DNA of 64,000 nucleotides from Phascolarctos cinereus (GCF_002099425.1 NW_018344288.1:1116001-1180000); one strand, 5' to 3'; numbered from the stretch's first letter, positions 10,339 through 21,420 are shown. Made by a program: numbers and translations. Notes: generated by a model from the letters alone, not told the origin.

Positions 10339-10834
10339 AAATTTTTGCATTTTGGAACTATGGAAGACAGCCTGACGAACCTAAAAACCTTAGTTAACTG
10401 ATTCCTCAGACGACAGTATTATTAAAACTTGCAATTTAGATCCAGGAAACACTAGCGGCATGTGGATGACAGCTGATGACCTAGAAGAGAAAAGCACTGC
10501 CTTCTGGACTACACAATAATTAATGGTCATGATGATGATGTTGAAGCATTAGAAAGAATTACATTGTGTCCTGTTTAAAATAGCAAGGATGAAGGTGTTG
10601 CATTTGGGAAAGATTTCCAAGAAAATGGTTGAAATTTTTAAACGGCTTGGCGCTTAGATAAAAGTTAATTTTTTTTGAAATTCATTTATATGTAATAATG
10701 CCAGATAAATAAATTGTGCTATTATAACATGCTAGGCTGTTTGCTAAACCTAATGATCACCACCCTCTTCCTCCCTATACCTTTTAGTAGATTTACTAGA
10801 CATGGAATATACCGAGAAACAAAGTGATTTGGTA
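10339..10834. other. No gene recognised
   Basis: No repeat could be named. The stretch lies downstream of the short Tigger-like fragment and could carry the C-terminal part of that copy; acidic runs from 'gatgatgatgttgaagc' near 10531 are compatible, but this is weak. Confidence 0.3.
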
Positions 10835-11030
10835 GATAGAACATTAGACCCAGTAAAAAGAAGCCACTGGTTCAGATCTTACCTCTGACATTAGCTGTGT
10901 GACCATGGGCAAGTCACTAAGACTCTCTGAGTCTCAGTTTACTCATCTGTAAAATGAAATCTGTAAATGAAGGTAATAACATCTGTAGCACCTATCTCAT
11001 AGGGCTATTATGAGTTTCATGTGTGATTTT
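10835..11030 (+). repeat. MIR-type SINE, sense
   Basis: 'agctgtgtgaccatgggcaa', 'tctgagtctcagtttactca', 'tctgtaaaatgaaat', 'acctatctcatagggctatt'. The head is diverged ('tttggtagatagaacattag'). Confidence 0.8.
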
Positions 11031-11085
11031 ATACATACATATATGTGAGTATGTGTATATAGAATGTCTCTATATATTACATATA

Positions 11086-11127
<42 letters not shown>

Positions 11128-11140
11128 TATTCATGTTATA
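11031..11140. repeat. (TA)n microsatellite
   Basis: A TATG/TGTA lead-in followed by an almost pure (TA) run at about 11091-11125. It grows out of the AT-rich end of the preceding SINE. Confidence 0.9.
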
Positions 11141-11162
11141 ATATTTGTATATACACACATAT

Positions 11163-11210
11163 ATTTGGTGTCCCAAAAGTCTTAGTGAAGTAATTATTTA
11201 AATGAAATCT
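11163..11210. mobile_element. Possible mariner-type terminal fragment
   Basis: 'ttggtgtcccaaaagtctta' then 'gtga' resembles mariner TIRs of the 'gtgtcccaaaagtcttagtgcag' kind. No partner TIR or transposase is seen. A short match, so tentative. Confidence 0.4.
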
Positions 11211-11239
11211 ACAGGCCAAGAATCAATAGTTAGAACCAA

Positions 11240-12150
11240 ACATGGTACAACTGACCAGGTTTAGGTTGGCAAAGGAGTATGATAAGGCTGTATATTGTCA
11301 CCTTATTTATTTACTTTATATGCCGAGCATATCACATGAAATGCTAGGCTGGATGAATCAAAAGCTGGAATTAAGACTGCCAGGAGAAACATCAACAATC
11401 TCAGATATGCAGGTAGTACTACTCTGATGGCAGAAAGTAAAGGATAATTAAGAAGCCTCTTAATGAGGGAAGAGTGTAAAAGCTGGCTTGAAGCTTAGCA
11501 TCAAAAAAATGAAGATCTTGGCAACTGGTCTCATCATTTCCTGGCAAATAGAGGGGGAAAAAATGGAAGAAGTGTCAGATTTCATATTCTTAGGCTCAAA
11601 GATCACTGCAGATGGCGATTACAGCCATGAAATTAAAAGACGCTTGCTGCTTGGAAGGGAAGATATGGCAAATCTGGAAAGCATATTAAAAAGCAGAGAC
11701 ATCACCCTGCCAACAAATGTCCATATGGTCAAAGTTGTGGTTTTTCCAGTAGTAATATATGGCTATGAAAACTGGACTATAAGAAAAGCTGAATGCTGCA
11801 GAATCAATGCTTCTGAATTGTGGTGCTAGAAAAGACTTTTGAGAATCCCTTCGACAGCAAGGAGATCAAATTAGTCAATACTTAAAGAAATTAATTCAGG
11901 CTATTCACTGGAAGGTCAAATACTGAAGTTGAAGCTTAAATATAATGAGAAGATGGGACTCATTGGAATCTTTTTTCCTGATGTTGGGAAAGATTGAAGG
12001 CAAAATGGAAAAGGATGGCAGAAGATGAGATAAAGAGTGTCATAGAAAAAATGAACATGACTTAGACAGACTTCAAGAGACAGTGGAGAATAGAAGGGCC
12101 TGGCATGCTGTGGTCTATGGGATCAAGAAAAGTTGGACATGACTGAACTA

Positions 12151-12157
<7 letters not shown>
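11240..12157 (+). mobile_element. RTE/BovB-like LINE, reverse-transcriptase C-terminal half
   Basis: The best LINE reading in the window. The degraded RT core near 11394-11430 gives 'NNLRYAGSTTLMAES' where active BovB has 'NNLRYADDTTLMAES', so the catalytic YADD is lost. The open frame 11488-11829 reads 'SDFIFLGSKITADGDYSHEI', then 'KRRLLLGREDMANLESILKS' and 'RDITLPTNVHMVKVVVFPVV', nearly the BovB consensus. The tail 'gtctatgggatcaagaaaag' and 'ttggacatgactgaactact' matches the BovB 3' end, which here runs into a (CA)n tract. It is 5'-truncated and non-functional. Horizontal transfer is the known explanation for BovB distribution in vertebrates; nothing in this copy tests that. Confidence 0.93.
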
Positions 12158-12190
<33 letters not shown>

Positions 12191-12218
12191 ACACACATGC
12201 ACGCATGCACATGCACAC
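12155..12218. repeat. (CA)n microsatellite at LINE tail
   Basis: 'gaaaacacacacac...' with CATG interruptions. It follows the BovB-like 3' end with no spacer, consistent with growth from the LINE tail. Confidence 0.9.
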
Positions 12219-12244
12219 AATAGGTGTCATTTATTATGTATGGA

Positions 12245-12410
12245 GCAATTTCAGTTCAACAAACATTTATTATTTAGTGTCTATCATGTACAAAATATGC
12301 TATATGTTGGGAATACAAAAACAAAAATTTAACTATCCCTGCTCTCAAAGAACTTACATTCTTCTGGAAGACAATCTATAAAGTGAAGAAAAATGCAAAA
12401 TAATTATCTA
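12245..12410 (-). repeat. L2 LINE 3' end, antisense
   Basis: 'aacaaacatttattatttag', 'tgtctatcatgtacaaaata' and 'ctctcaaagaacttacattc' follow the antisense L2 end with divergence. Confidence 0.65.
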
Positions 12411-13129
12411 AAACTATAAAATGTTGAGAGACTTGCAAAGAATGCTTGAAGAAATCAAGGAATAAATGAATAGAATCCCACATTATTGGGCAGTGCTGTT
12501 TTTTCCTAAGTTATCCATAGAAAATTATAGATGTGATTTTTATAAATAATGTTATGTTAAATAAGCCCCAAACTGGGGCTTACCCTAAAATTCATCCTCC
12601 TTCAGGCTTCTGTTCTTTTCTCTTTCTGCTCCTTCCCTCCAAAGCTCATTCTTTCTCACAAGTTCAAGCACTGCCCATAATGCCAATGACTCCCCAATCT
12701 TTATTTCCAGTCTTATCCTCTCATCAAGGTTTCGGCCCCCTATATCTCCAACTAGTTATTGGAAATATCCACTTGGAGTACTGTCACTTCACACTGAACC
12801 ATTGTAAAACTAAAGAAAGCCTCTCTGCCCACCACCATGCAAAAATATCCCAGCATCTTTACCTACCAATGGCTCTACAGTTGTTTCCATGGGAAAGTAG
12901 ATTTTATATCTATCATTTTGATCTCTAGAACCTTTCCAAAGAATGCATTCTTCAGAAAGTACAAAGATGGACCATGCAATGTGGCACATGGTCATTGCAT
13001 TCTGTCTCCTATTGTGAGTTTATTCGTTGTATGCGTCTTGACTTCCCATCTTTCTCCCCAATATACAATATGATGCTGAATGTGTAGCAGGTCCTTCCTA
13101 AAGCCCTTTTCATTGATGTTATTGTAGAT
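12411..13129. other. No gene recognised
   Basis: Open frames of 131 and 78 residues on the plus strand (12533-13073) overlap each other and an antisense frame. They contain no known motif and no splice or initiation context that stands out. Repeat-poor for this window. Confidence 0.4.
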
Positions 13130-13372
13130 TCAAGGACAGCTAGGTGGGGCAGCAGATAAAGTATTGGGTCTGAAGTCAAAAAGACCTGAATTCAAATCTG
13201 GCCTCAGATACTAGCTGTGTAATCCTGAGCAAACAACTTAACCCCATTTGCCTCAGTTTCCTCATACATAAATAAACTGAGGAAGGAAATGGCAAACTAT
13301 TCCAGTATCTTTGCCAAGAATAGCCCAATAGGGTCATGAAGAGTTGGACAGGACTGAAAAACAATTCAACAA
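13130..13372 (+). repeat. Mar1-type CORE-SINE, full length
   Basis: Head 'ggacagctaggtggggcagc' (A box region), 'agacctgaattcaaatctgg' (B box), 'actagctgtgtaatcctgag', 'tttgcctcagtttcctcata', then the long tail 'ggaaatggcaaactattcca', 'gtatctttgccaagaa' and 'gagttggacaggactgaaaa', ending in 'acaac'. Both ends are present; divergence suggests an old copy. Confidence 0.88.
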
Positions 13373-13955
13373 CAAATAAATACAACATCCCAATACAGCA
13401 AGAAAGTAACATAGTTTTGTCTGAGATATAGTATGATGAGTTGAAACTGGTTAAGGACAAATAGAAGACAAGAAGGGTGACCACTGTATTTTTGCAGTCC
13501 ATCTATAAAAATTAATTTAACTTGTAGAAAATTCAAAAATAGCAACATAGCAAAAAAGAGAGATAAAAACATAACAATTTAAATATTCTAGGTGGCAAAA
13601 TTATAAAGAATAAGCAAGGCCTTGAAGAATAAATATGAGAAAGACACCTCCCTCCTGCCTTCGTGGAAGTGGCTGGTCTGTGAGTGGAACATTTCATATA
13701 CTTTCAGATGTTTTTGATGTAATGATCACTTAGAATAATATTTTTTTTTTTGGTTTTCCTCTTTTTGTTTAAAAAAAAGTTCCTGTTTATATAGGATGAA
13801 TTGCTCTGTGGGAAAGGGATGAAACACAGGAGTGATTTAGGTGATGTAAAAACAAAAGATAGCCAAAAAAAGTGTTTAATAAATAATCTAGGCAATTCCA
13901 CTCAATGAACTTACAGCCTAGAATGAACACAGATGGGACCGAATTGTTAAAGATG
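13373..13955. other. Mostly unassigned; L1-like 3' scrap at 13790-13875
   Basis: 'gaattgctctgtgggaaagg' and 'gatgtaaaaacaaaagatag' resemble the L1-type 3' tail at about 31330-31425. The rest (including 'gtatgatgagttgaaact') is unassigned. No gene. Confidence 0.4.
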
Positions 13956-14640
13956 ACAAAAAAAAAAGTAAAATGACAAATGTTGACAATGTGGTGCAGC
14001 TGTGAAATGGCCCAGCCACTCTGGAAAGCAATTTAGAATTATACCCTCTGAATCACTGCACTATGTATATCCTTGGAGCTAGTGATACTTCTAATAGGCC
14101 ACTTCTAATGGGCACACCCAAAGAGATTAAAGAGATTCTTTGGGGTATGTCCCAAAAGGAAAAGGACCCATAATTAATGCATCTCATTTTTATAGTGACA
14201 TTTGAGGAATGACTCAACCAATTAGCATTTTTTAAGATAACTGAATATTACAGTAGTCTAAGAAATAATGAAAGGGATGGTTTCAAGGAAACCTAGGAAA
14301 ACTTGCATGAATAGATGTGTAGTCTCGTAAGTAGCAGCGCCATGATGACAATTTCTAAATAGCAACCTTGTAAAGACAAACGACTTTGCAAGATTTAAGA
14401 ACTCTGATCCATGCAATGACCAGTCATGATTCCAGAACAATGATGAACTACACTACAGCCCCTTCTCAGAGACAGCTGATAGATTCCACATGCAGAATGA
14501 GATAAATAATTTTGGACATGTTTGTGTTGCTTCACTGTCTATGTTGGTTTTAAGGATTTTGGTTTTTCTTTTCTTTTTGATGGGAGAATGAACTGGAGAG
14601 AAAATGCTTGTTAATTAAAAAAAATTAAAGACAAATGTAA
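13956..14640 (+). mobile_element. L1-type LINE 3' end, older subfamily
   Basis: 'gttgacaatgtggtgcagct', 'ccactctggaaagcaattta' and 'atgtcccaaaaggaaaagga' match the terminal ORF2/3' UTR of marsupial L1. Then 'gaaagggatggtttcaagga', 'aacctaggaaaacttgcatg', 'aacgactttgcaagatttaa', 'gaactctgatccatgcaatg' and 'ccttctcagagacagctgat' mark a subfamily whose 3' UTR differs from the copies at 27 and 37.5 kb. 5'-truncated. Confidence 0.8.
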
Positions 14641-14649
14641 TAGGTGCAT

Positions 14650-15440
14650 GGGTGTTTTGCTATGTTGCCCGTGTAGATCATGTATCTCTTCGTGAGTCTC
14701 TCTAGATGTGGCTTTAAGAGAGGCATGTTCTCTAGAATCTCCTTCACCCACCTTTTTCTTTTTTTTTCTTTTTTTCTTTTAGCTAGGCAATGGGGTTAAG
14801 TGACTTGCCCAGGGTCACATAGCTATTAAGTGTTAAGTGTCTGAGGCCGGATTTGAACTCAGGTCCTCCTGAATTCAGGTGCTCTATCCACTGTGTCACC
14901 TAGCTGCCCCCACCCACCTTTTTCCAAGGGAGACTTTGATTTCTGCCTAGAGGTGAGCAGGAGACTAGGGCCATGAGCCTGGTCATTCTGCTTCCATAAG
15001 AGAAAGAGTACCTGGCTAGAATGATTTTTACAGACTCTGCCCTAAATATTGTTAGTTTAGGGAAGATGACTTTTAGGTTCAAGCTGAGCTTCCAGTCACT
15101 ATCCCTTAATGGAAAAAGGGTACACCAAGCTACATATCAAAGGCTTGATTCCTTTCCCACCAAAGTTTAGTTCCATAGACCACACATGGGAAATAGCAAA
15201 TAAGTCAATTCATTTGAGCTGATAGAAAACAGAAATCAGAAAAGTTATACAGATGAGAATATAGCAGACAATACGCAGAGTGAATGAGCTCTCTAACTAG
15301 GAATAAGAATATCAGCTCAACCAAGAGAGTCCCAAATCTCACCCAAGGAGAGGGGATGCATTGTCCAGCCCTCCTTTGTCACACAGGCTGAAGGATCCAG
15401 ACTTTGGAGGCAGTTCTAATCCTCAAGTTTCAGATCCATC
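14650..15440. repeat. Dispersed repeat X, copy A (unknown family, possible LTR fossil)
   Basis: Shares ordered blocks with 38270-38900 and, in part, 56500-56925: 'aagggagactttgatttctg', 'ctggctagaatgatttttac', 'gggaaatagcaaataagtca', 'gaaaacagaaatcagaaaag', 'agtgaatgagctctctaact' and 'atcagctcaaccaagagag'. A SINE with TSD sits inside it. Length and dispersal would suit an LTR, but no terminal signature was found. Confidence 0.6.
14759..14910 (-). repeat. Young tRNA-derived SINE (WSINE1-like) with perfect TSD
   Basis: Antisense: T-rich tail, 'gctaggcaatggggttaagt', 'gacttgcccagggtcacata', 'gatttgaactcaggtcctcc', 'gtgtcacctagctgcccc'. Flanked by 'cacccacctttttc' at 14745-14758 and again at 14911-14924, a perfect 14-base duplication. 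It interrupts repeat X copy A. Confidence 0.92.
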
Positions 15441-15489
15441 TTATTTCTCACTGTTTAACAATATAGTACAGATCATAATCATCTACCAT

Positions 15490-16480
15490 CATTCTTCATA
15501 AGTTTTTTTTAATGAGTACATATTCTAAACCAGTTTTACTTTTGACTGATACGCCTCTTTTCTCAACAAGTATATCAAGTTTATTGACTAAGGAATTTTT
15601 TTAGACTTTTTTTTAGTTCTTTCCATTACTTATATATTTGTCTCATCAAGCCTGGTCCAGCCCAGATCTCTCTGGACCATTTCTCCACCTCCACCCCAGT
15701 AGCCTTTTTATGCTGGCAACACCTCCATCCCTACGGCTTCCCTTTGCAATTGAGTTCCTCCCTGGAACCTCTCTTTGAGGAAGCACCCATGTCAGCCATG
15801 CCCAACTTCAAACCTGGTATTTCTCCCCATCCCTGTTCCTTTTTTCAATTCCCCTTTAATGTTGTCTTCTAAGTTGGAATATACCCTCCTTGAAAGCAGG
15901 GACTGTCTTTCTTTTTGCTTGTATTTCTATTTCCACTACTTAGCACAGTGCCTGGCACAGAGTAAACACTTAATAAATGCTTTTTCTTTATCTCCATTAG
16001 GACATGTGATTTACATTTGTTAAACTTCTATAAGAAATTGCTATAATTGTTTTTGATAGCCTTTCCTCCATATGGTTATCATTTAACACAGTTAATAATT
16101 TGTTTATATAAGTTGTTTTTTAGATTTTTTAAAAAATACAAATGAGTACCTTTCCATTTATTAAATGTGATTTTGTTCTTTTTGCTATTTGTGTTATGTT
16201 TACAATTTTACTAATGAACCATCCTTATATTCCAGGCACAAATTCAACCTGGTCATGAACAACTTTCAGAATACTTTGGCTAACATTTATTTAATAAGTT
16301 GGTACCAATAGTCATTCATTAGATAGTCTATAATTTTTCCACTCTACTTTTTCTCTCCCTGGTTTGGTTTTGGGGATCATAAAAAGAGTTAGCTGAGATG
16401 TCTTCTTTCTTTATTTCTGAGACTAATTTATTTAGCATAAAATGTTTTTTGAAAAAAAATTTTGGTGGAATTTTTTTGTA
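15490..16480 (-). mobile_element. L1 ORF2 reverse-transcriptase region, antisense, split
   Basis: The complement of L1 ORF2 is readable at 16020-16470: 'atgaaccatccttatattcc', 'aattcaacctggtcatgaac', 'agaatactttggctaacatt', 'cataaaaagagttagctgag'. Weaker L1-like text lies at 15490-15640 ('aagtttattgactaaggaat'). An L2-tailed repeat occupies 15655-15990 between them. Confidence 0.7.
15655..15995 (+). repeat. L2-tailed repeat
   Basis: 'gtccagcccagatctctctg', 'gaccatttctccacctccac', 'ctttgcaattgagttcctcc', 'cttgaaagcagggactgtct', 'acttagcacagtgcctggca' and 'cacttaataaatgcttttt'. The last third is the L2 3' terminus. The first part is a marsupial repeat I recall without a name. Confidence 0.7.
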
Positions 16481-16517
16481 AATCCATTCCCAGAAAAGGA
16501 GATAAGAGGATGCTGAG

Positions 16518-16664
16518 AGGCAGCTAGGTGGCACAGTGGATAGAGTACCGGCCCTGGATTCTGGAGGACCTGAGTTCATATCCAGCCTCAGACACGTAAC
16601 ACTTACTAGCTGTGTGACTTTGGGCAAGTCACTTAACCCCATTGCCTAGCCAAAAAAAAAAAAA
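16518..16664 (+). repeat. Young tRNA-derived SINE (WSINE1-like) with TSD
   Basis: Full length: 'aggcagctaggtggcacagt' (head, A box), 'gacctgagttcatatccagc' (B box), 'cacttactagctgtgtgact', 'ttgggcaagtcacttaaccc', then poly(A). 'ggatgctgag' occurs at 16508-16517 and 16667-16676, giving the TSD. Confidence 0.92.
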
Positions 16665-17654
16665 GGGGATGCTGAGAATCATAGTTTTTGGAATAACTGT
16701 GAACAATAACTTAGGTGTTGGTACCCTAAGTGTGAGATCTTTGTTCAGCGACCAATGAATAGACATGCTACTGGAGTAACTGAGTTGAATCAGTCTTGGA
16801 ATGCTCACTATAAATGAAACCATAAGACAGAAAGAAGTTGCAACTAAATTGAAGGTAACTCATAGGTTTTCCTTGGAGAGAGGCAAATAACAGAGTTGGC
16901 AGTTGGTTTTATCATACATTCAAGGGTAACATGGGACACTCGTCGATCTCATATTGCAGCATTCGTGATATGTATTAGCAAAAGCGCCATCATGAAAATA
17001 ATTGTACTGTATGTGCCAACATTTGCTGCAAAGGATATGAAGAAGTGAAATTACATAAAGAACTCTTTAAGACCCTGCAAACTAAATCAATATATACTCT
17101 ATGACAAGTTTGATGCAAAGATAAGAATAGATAAATATAGTGGAAAATGTATTGGTTCAAGGGCAAAGAATGAGAGACCAAAGGCGTAAGCTACACAGAA
17201 GTTTTGCTTTCTTTAAGAAAAGAATCAGAAGGTGCTGAGTGGCAAATTCTGAGTAACACCAAAAAAAATTACAAATATAAATTGATTTTATTTTAGCAGC
17301 CAGAAAATAACTCATTATTTATATAGGAGTCACCCTTCAATCAACAGCCTAACTATGTACAGTAAAATAATCAATTTGTTAGAGGAAAAGTCAAAATTAA
17401 TATAAAAATATATGAATAAAAATGAGGAAAAGATGTAGTGTTCAATGAAAGTAATTCCAATCTGACCTATTTATATCAGATTTTGTGCCAAAAAAAATGG
17501 GTAATGTATGGAGGAAAAGAATATCAATACAAATTACACAAAAAAATTCTCTAGTTATTTAAGCAATATAAATTAGTTGCCTTATTGAGAAGACCAAATA
17601 ATCTGAATATTGCCTTAGTCAATAAATATTTTAATTAGTTGCAAGCAAAAAAGT

Positions 17655-17800
17655 CAAGTCAAAAGGCATTTATTAAGTGTTTACTATGTGCCAGGAACTC
17701 TACTAAGTATTGAAAAGAAACATATAAGCAAAAAGAAAGACAGTTCCTGTCCTAACAGAGCTTTCATCCTAACGGGTAAAGACAACAAATGAAAGGAAAA
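17655..17800 (-). repeat. L2 LINE 3' end, antisense, inside RTE
   Basis: 'aaggcatttattaagtgttt', 'actatgtgccaggaactcta' and 'gttcctgtcctaacagagct' are the antisense L2 end. Confidence 0.75.
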
Positions 17801-18335
17801 GAAAAAGAAAGGATGTGAGAAGAGGAGATAGAAGATCCCTATATGGGGGCATGGTGGAGAAAGAAGTTCAGGGATTCAGAAATGGAGTCCAGAGAGGAAT
17901 GAAGGCGTAAACACAGCTAGAAATGGAGATTCTGGGAAGAGCTTACCAGAAGAAGGAGCTGCAGAGGCAGAGTCATCCTCCAGACTGTAGGGTCATGGTA
18001 GAGAGAAAAAAATCCATAGAGTCAGGAACAGTGCCCAAAGAGGAATGAGGCAAAACATGGCAATGATCAGAAAGACTGGTTTACAATATAAACTTATCTG
18101 TAAAACATTATGGAGGAGTATGGTGCAGAATTATGAGCTGCATGCATGGCCTCATAAAACAATGAGAAACAGTGGAAGAGGAAAAAAACAGTTTAAAGAA
18201 AGCTTTGTGGGAGACCCCAAATTAAAGATATGTCAAGTACATTTAAAGATGAAATGGGAAGGAAGATAAGAAACAGGAACTTGGAGGGCAAAGCTCTTCA
18301 CAGATATTGGTGACAAATGCTTCTTTTTTTTAAAT
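17801..18335. other. Unassigned, between RTE halves
   Basis: Purine-rich sequence ('agaagttcagggattcagaa', 'ggagtccagagaggaatgaa') that may continue the antisense L2-linked repeat before it. The 74-residue frame 18045-18269 has no motif. Confidence 0.4.
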
Positions 18336-19510
18336 TAACTAGTAAAGCTACAACATTTGGGCTTTTACGTCAGGATGTGCTTATAGACGAGGTAGAAACG
18401 ATATGGAGGGAAGCAAAGATGGAAAAAGCACCCGGACTAAAAGCAAGTATACACAAAGAAGGGAAGATTTAAGCTGAGGGAGGTAAACACAATGCTGCTG
18501 GCACTGAAAGACCAGTTCTCAAGAAATCTGAAAGAGAGAGATAAGGAAAAAAATCTCAGAGTTTATATTGTAACCATAAACAATGAACAAGATAATCGCC
18601 GCAACAGCAACCAACTAATATGCTTCCTTTCCCATCTATTAAAATTTTTATGAGAATAATCTATAAACGTATTAAAGGCATCTTTGTTATGGGCATTAGA
18701 TAGCAAGAGACAAGCTTTTGTGAGTGATACTCCACAGTAAACCACATCTTTACCTTCACACAATTGACTGAAAAATACAAGATTCCACTGTACCTATTAT
18801 GTGTCACTTACAAAAAAAAAAATTATTCAGAACAGCAAAATGCCATTTTAATTGCTCTGACCCAACATATGTCCAAAATTATATAATATTCCTTGGGGGG
18901 AAAAAACAATGGAAAATCTTGTTCAATGACACTCTTCTTATTGTCAGGAAGAAGATAAATAAAGAGGCATATTCTCATCAAAAGTATTTGCCACTATTAT
19001 GGGAGTAAGTCAGCACAGAACCCAGGCTGGGGAAGGATTACCTATAAATTGTAAATTCTTCCAGATGTTTCTGTTTGTGGATGGCATTGTACTGAGTTGA
19101 GCCTCCAAACACTGCAGATACTCCTAAATGAGATTCATAATCACTTTCAAGAAACTGACTTAACTAGACACAAAGGAAAAACCAAGGGGATGAATAAAGT
19201 CTGTGACTCTACCGACTATGATAGGTGGAAACCATCTCTCAGTCTATATCTTGGACAGACACTGTAAATAGGACAGTTCAGCCCAGAGTAGAACAGAAGA
19301 ATGGAGTGGATTGGGGAAACTGACAAGTTATTTTAAAGACTCCAAGCTTCTCTCTGAAACAAAGACTCATCTTCTCAAGACCAACATACTTCAAGTGCTG
19401 GAGCATGCCTGCAAGACATGAAATAATATAGTCTCAAAAGAATTGTTACTGAGGATCAGCTCAAGGATAACCAGCTGCAATTCTGCATCTTTTCCAATGA
19501 ATCACTCAAA

Positions 19511-20499
19511 GCGGGAGAGTTCAAATAAACATTCTCTCAAATGAAAACATATTCAAACACTCCCAGATAAAAGCAGTTCCCAATAGGGTTAAAAATCAGT
19601 GTATATGAAGATTTAAAAAATAAATAAATAAAAATAAATAAATAAAACCTGCCAGCAAGGAAGTAAAAATGAGCGAAGAAGTTTTCTGGAAACTCAGGGG
19701 CTAACTGCCAGAGCCTTAGAGCCACATTTATGCCCTCCTTGCCCAAAGAACCCAGAACTGGGTCTCAGATCAATCCACCTGGGAGCAAAGTTAACTGAAA
19801 CTGCCCCAGGTCTGTTTCCTAACTTCTTTTCTCACAACAATCCCAAATGGTTTTGTGGAGGTGTGGGTTTGGGGTGGGAGGGAAGTTTCTAAACCGTCCC
19901 CAGTTCTACCAGTATCCTGGACAACAATATGGCCACCCCATGACCTCTGACTACCAGTGACATAGGCTGTCAGGATCACAATGTCAGCTTCATAGCAAAA
20001 CAACTCATTCCCTTATTCCTTACAACATAATAATGGGCATCAAAATAACCAAAAAGGGACTTCTTAGGGCCCTGTTGCTAACTAATGCAATTAGCTAGCT
20101 GGTTGAGACCAGCCTGTAGCTACTTCTGTCCTGTTCAGCACACATGTCCTGCACTGGCTTCTGGCCCACTCAGTCCTCATGACCTACTGACACTTCCAGC
20201 TCACAATAAATAGAAAGATGCATGGTGGTTGTGAGTAGCCGACCACATATTACAAATGAGGAGAAGTGATATAAAGGATGTCAGCAAAGAAATGTGTGAA
20301 CAAAAAACAATGACCTGATTAGGTGGTGAGACCAGGGGAGAAGTTAGGTGCTCCACTAGCATCCTGTCGATGTCCTTAGTAAGTGATTAATTACCCTGGC
20401 AGGTTGAGTTCTGTAGTGAACTGATAGGAAAACATGGGCAAGAGTCACGGAGAATGGGATTGCCTGGGTAGGTTGTGATTTGTACCCTTGAAGGGAATG
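19511..20499. other. Unassigned; possibly RTE 3' UTR
   Basis: Contains an (AAAT)n run at about 19612-19648. The end, 'gaatgggattgcctgggtag' and 'cccttgaagggaatgtccat' (20452-20510), resembles a tail I associate with old marsupial retroelements. It may be the 3' UTR of the RTE before it. No gene. Confidence 0.35.
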
Positions 20500-21420
20500 T
20501 CCATATTCATGAGACCAAAGTTCCATTTGAATATTTTAATATCTACTCAATTTTTTATTTCAACTTTGTTTAACTCTTTCATTTTAGAAATGTATTCCTT
20601 CATGTTTGGTATTGTTAATTAGTTAATTCTCTAATATTTTTAGTTTTATTTTCTATTCATTAGTCATCTCTTTTTCTCTTGTTAATATATGTTCTGAGAT
20701 ATATGTGTTCTGAGGATGTTCAAGATTTTTTCAGCAGAATTCCATAAATTTCAACATATTGTCCCTCTACTATATAATCAAAAAAATAATATTTTTATTG
20801 TTTCTATGATTTTTCTTTGGTTTACTCATTATTTATGACAATATTATTTAACTTCCTTTTATCTAGCATCATGGCCTATAAATGTTGGTAAGTTTTTTCT
20901 GTGATTATTGATAATTCTTTCCACAAAATTTGACTAGGTCTATAAGACGCACATACATGTTACCTGCAATTATCATCTTACTAACCAATTCTTTTTACAA
21001 TTCCATTGACTTTTCTTTTATGTATTTAGATACTAAGTCATTAGGTATACCTATATTTAACATTAATATTATTTCATAATCTACAGTTTCTTTAAACTTA
21101 CTGTAGTTTCCTTGTTTATTTCTCTTGAAAGTATTTTACTATGGCCTTGTCTTAAATCTTCCTGGTTTTGATTTGAGGTTTGTTTTTTTGTTTGTTTGTT
21201 TTGTTTTGTTTTGTTTTTAGCTCAAGTATAAGAAGTTCTCCCTAAACCCTTTCTTGTTTAACTATGTATGACTCCTTATTTTTAAAGTGTGTTTCTTGTA
21301 TTACATCAAATTTGAAAGGGTTGTTCTCTAATCCATTCTCATCCCTTTACCGTTTATGGTTATGATTAGGTTTGTTTTTCCTCCAAGGAGTCATTAAATC
21401 CAGTTATAATGGTTTCTTTT
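20500..21420 (-). mobile_element. L1 ORF2 middle region, antisense
   Basis: Antisense L1 order: 'cagcagaattccataaattt', 'tatgatttttctttggttta', 'atgtatttagatactaagtc', 'ctacagtttctttaaactta', 'tatggccttgtcttaaatct', 'gtgtgtttcttgtattacat', 'tctaatccattctcatccct', 'accgtttatggttatgatta'. This parallels the complement of L1 ORF2 between endonuclease and RT. Diverged, no open frame. Confidence 0.7.
21180..21225. repeat. (TTTG/TTTTG)n low-complexity tract
   Basis: A run of TTTG and TTTTG units inside the antisense L1 sequence. Confidence 0.85.

Larger units (their letters stand above)
16780..19510 (+). mobile_element. RTE-type LINE (non-BovB lineage), EN and RT regions, interrupted
   Basis: Endonuclease part: 16990-17050 reads 'IMKIIVLYVPTFAAKD', and 17103-17180 reads 'DKFDAKIRIDKYSGKCIGSR' then 'AKNERPK', the degraded RTE block 'GDFNAKIG..KYIGKFG.G.RNERG'. 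RT part: 'LFVDGIVLS' near 19066-19095 in place of LFADD, with 'KPRG*IKSV', 'SVYILDR' and 'TKTHLLKTNILQVLEHACKT' downstream (RTE 'LKTHLFNTNILPVLLYGCET'). Between the halves lie an L2-like piece and unassigned DNA. Many stops; dead. Distinct from the BovB-like copies. Confidence 0.8.

Noticed and set aside
11488-11829. 113-residue open frame as a host gene
   Set aside because: It is the C-terminal RT segment of a 5'-truncated BovB-like LINE and lacks the catalytic motif upstream.
12533-12928. 131-residue plus-strand frame as a possible gene
   Set aside because: No motif, no homology recalled, overlapping frames on both strands, and no splice or promoter context.
4766-14924. Regularly repeated 'acttgcccagggtcacacag' type units suggesting an array such as CRISPR
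   Set aside because: They are SINE cores at irregular spacing and in both orientations, in nuclear mammalian DNA; no spacer-repeat periodicity.
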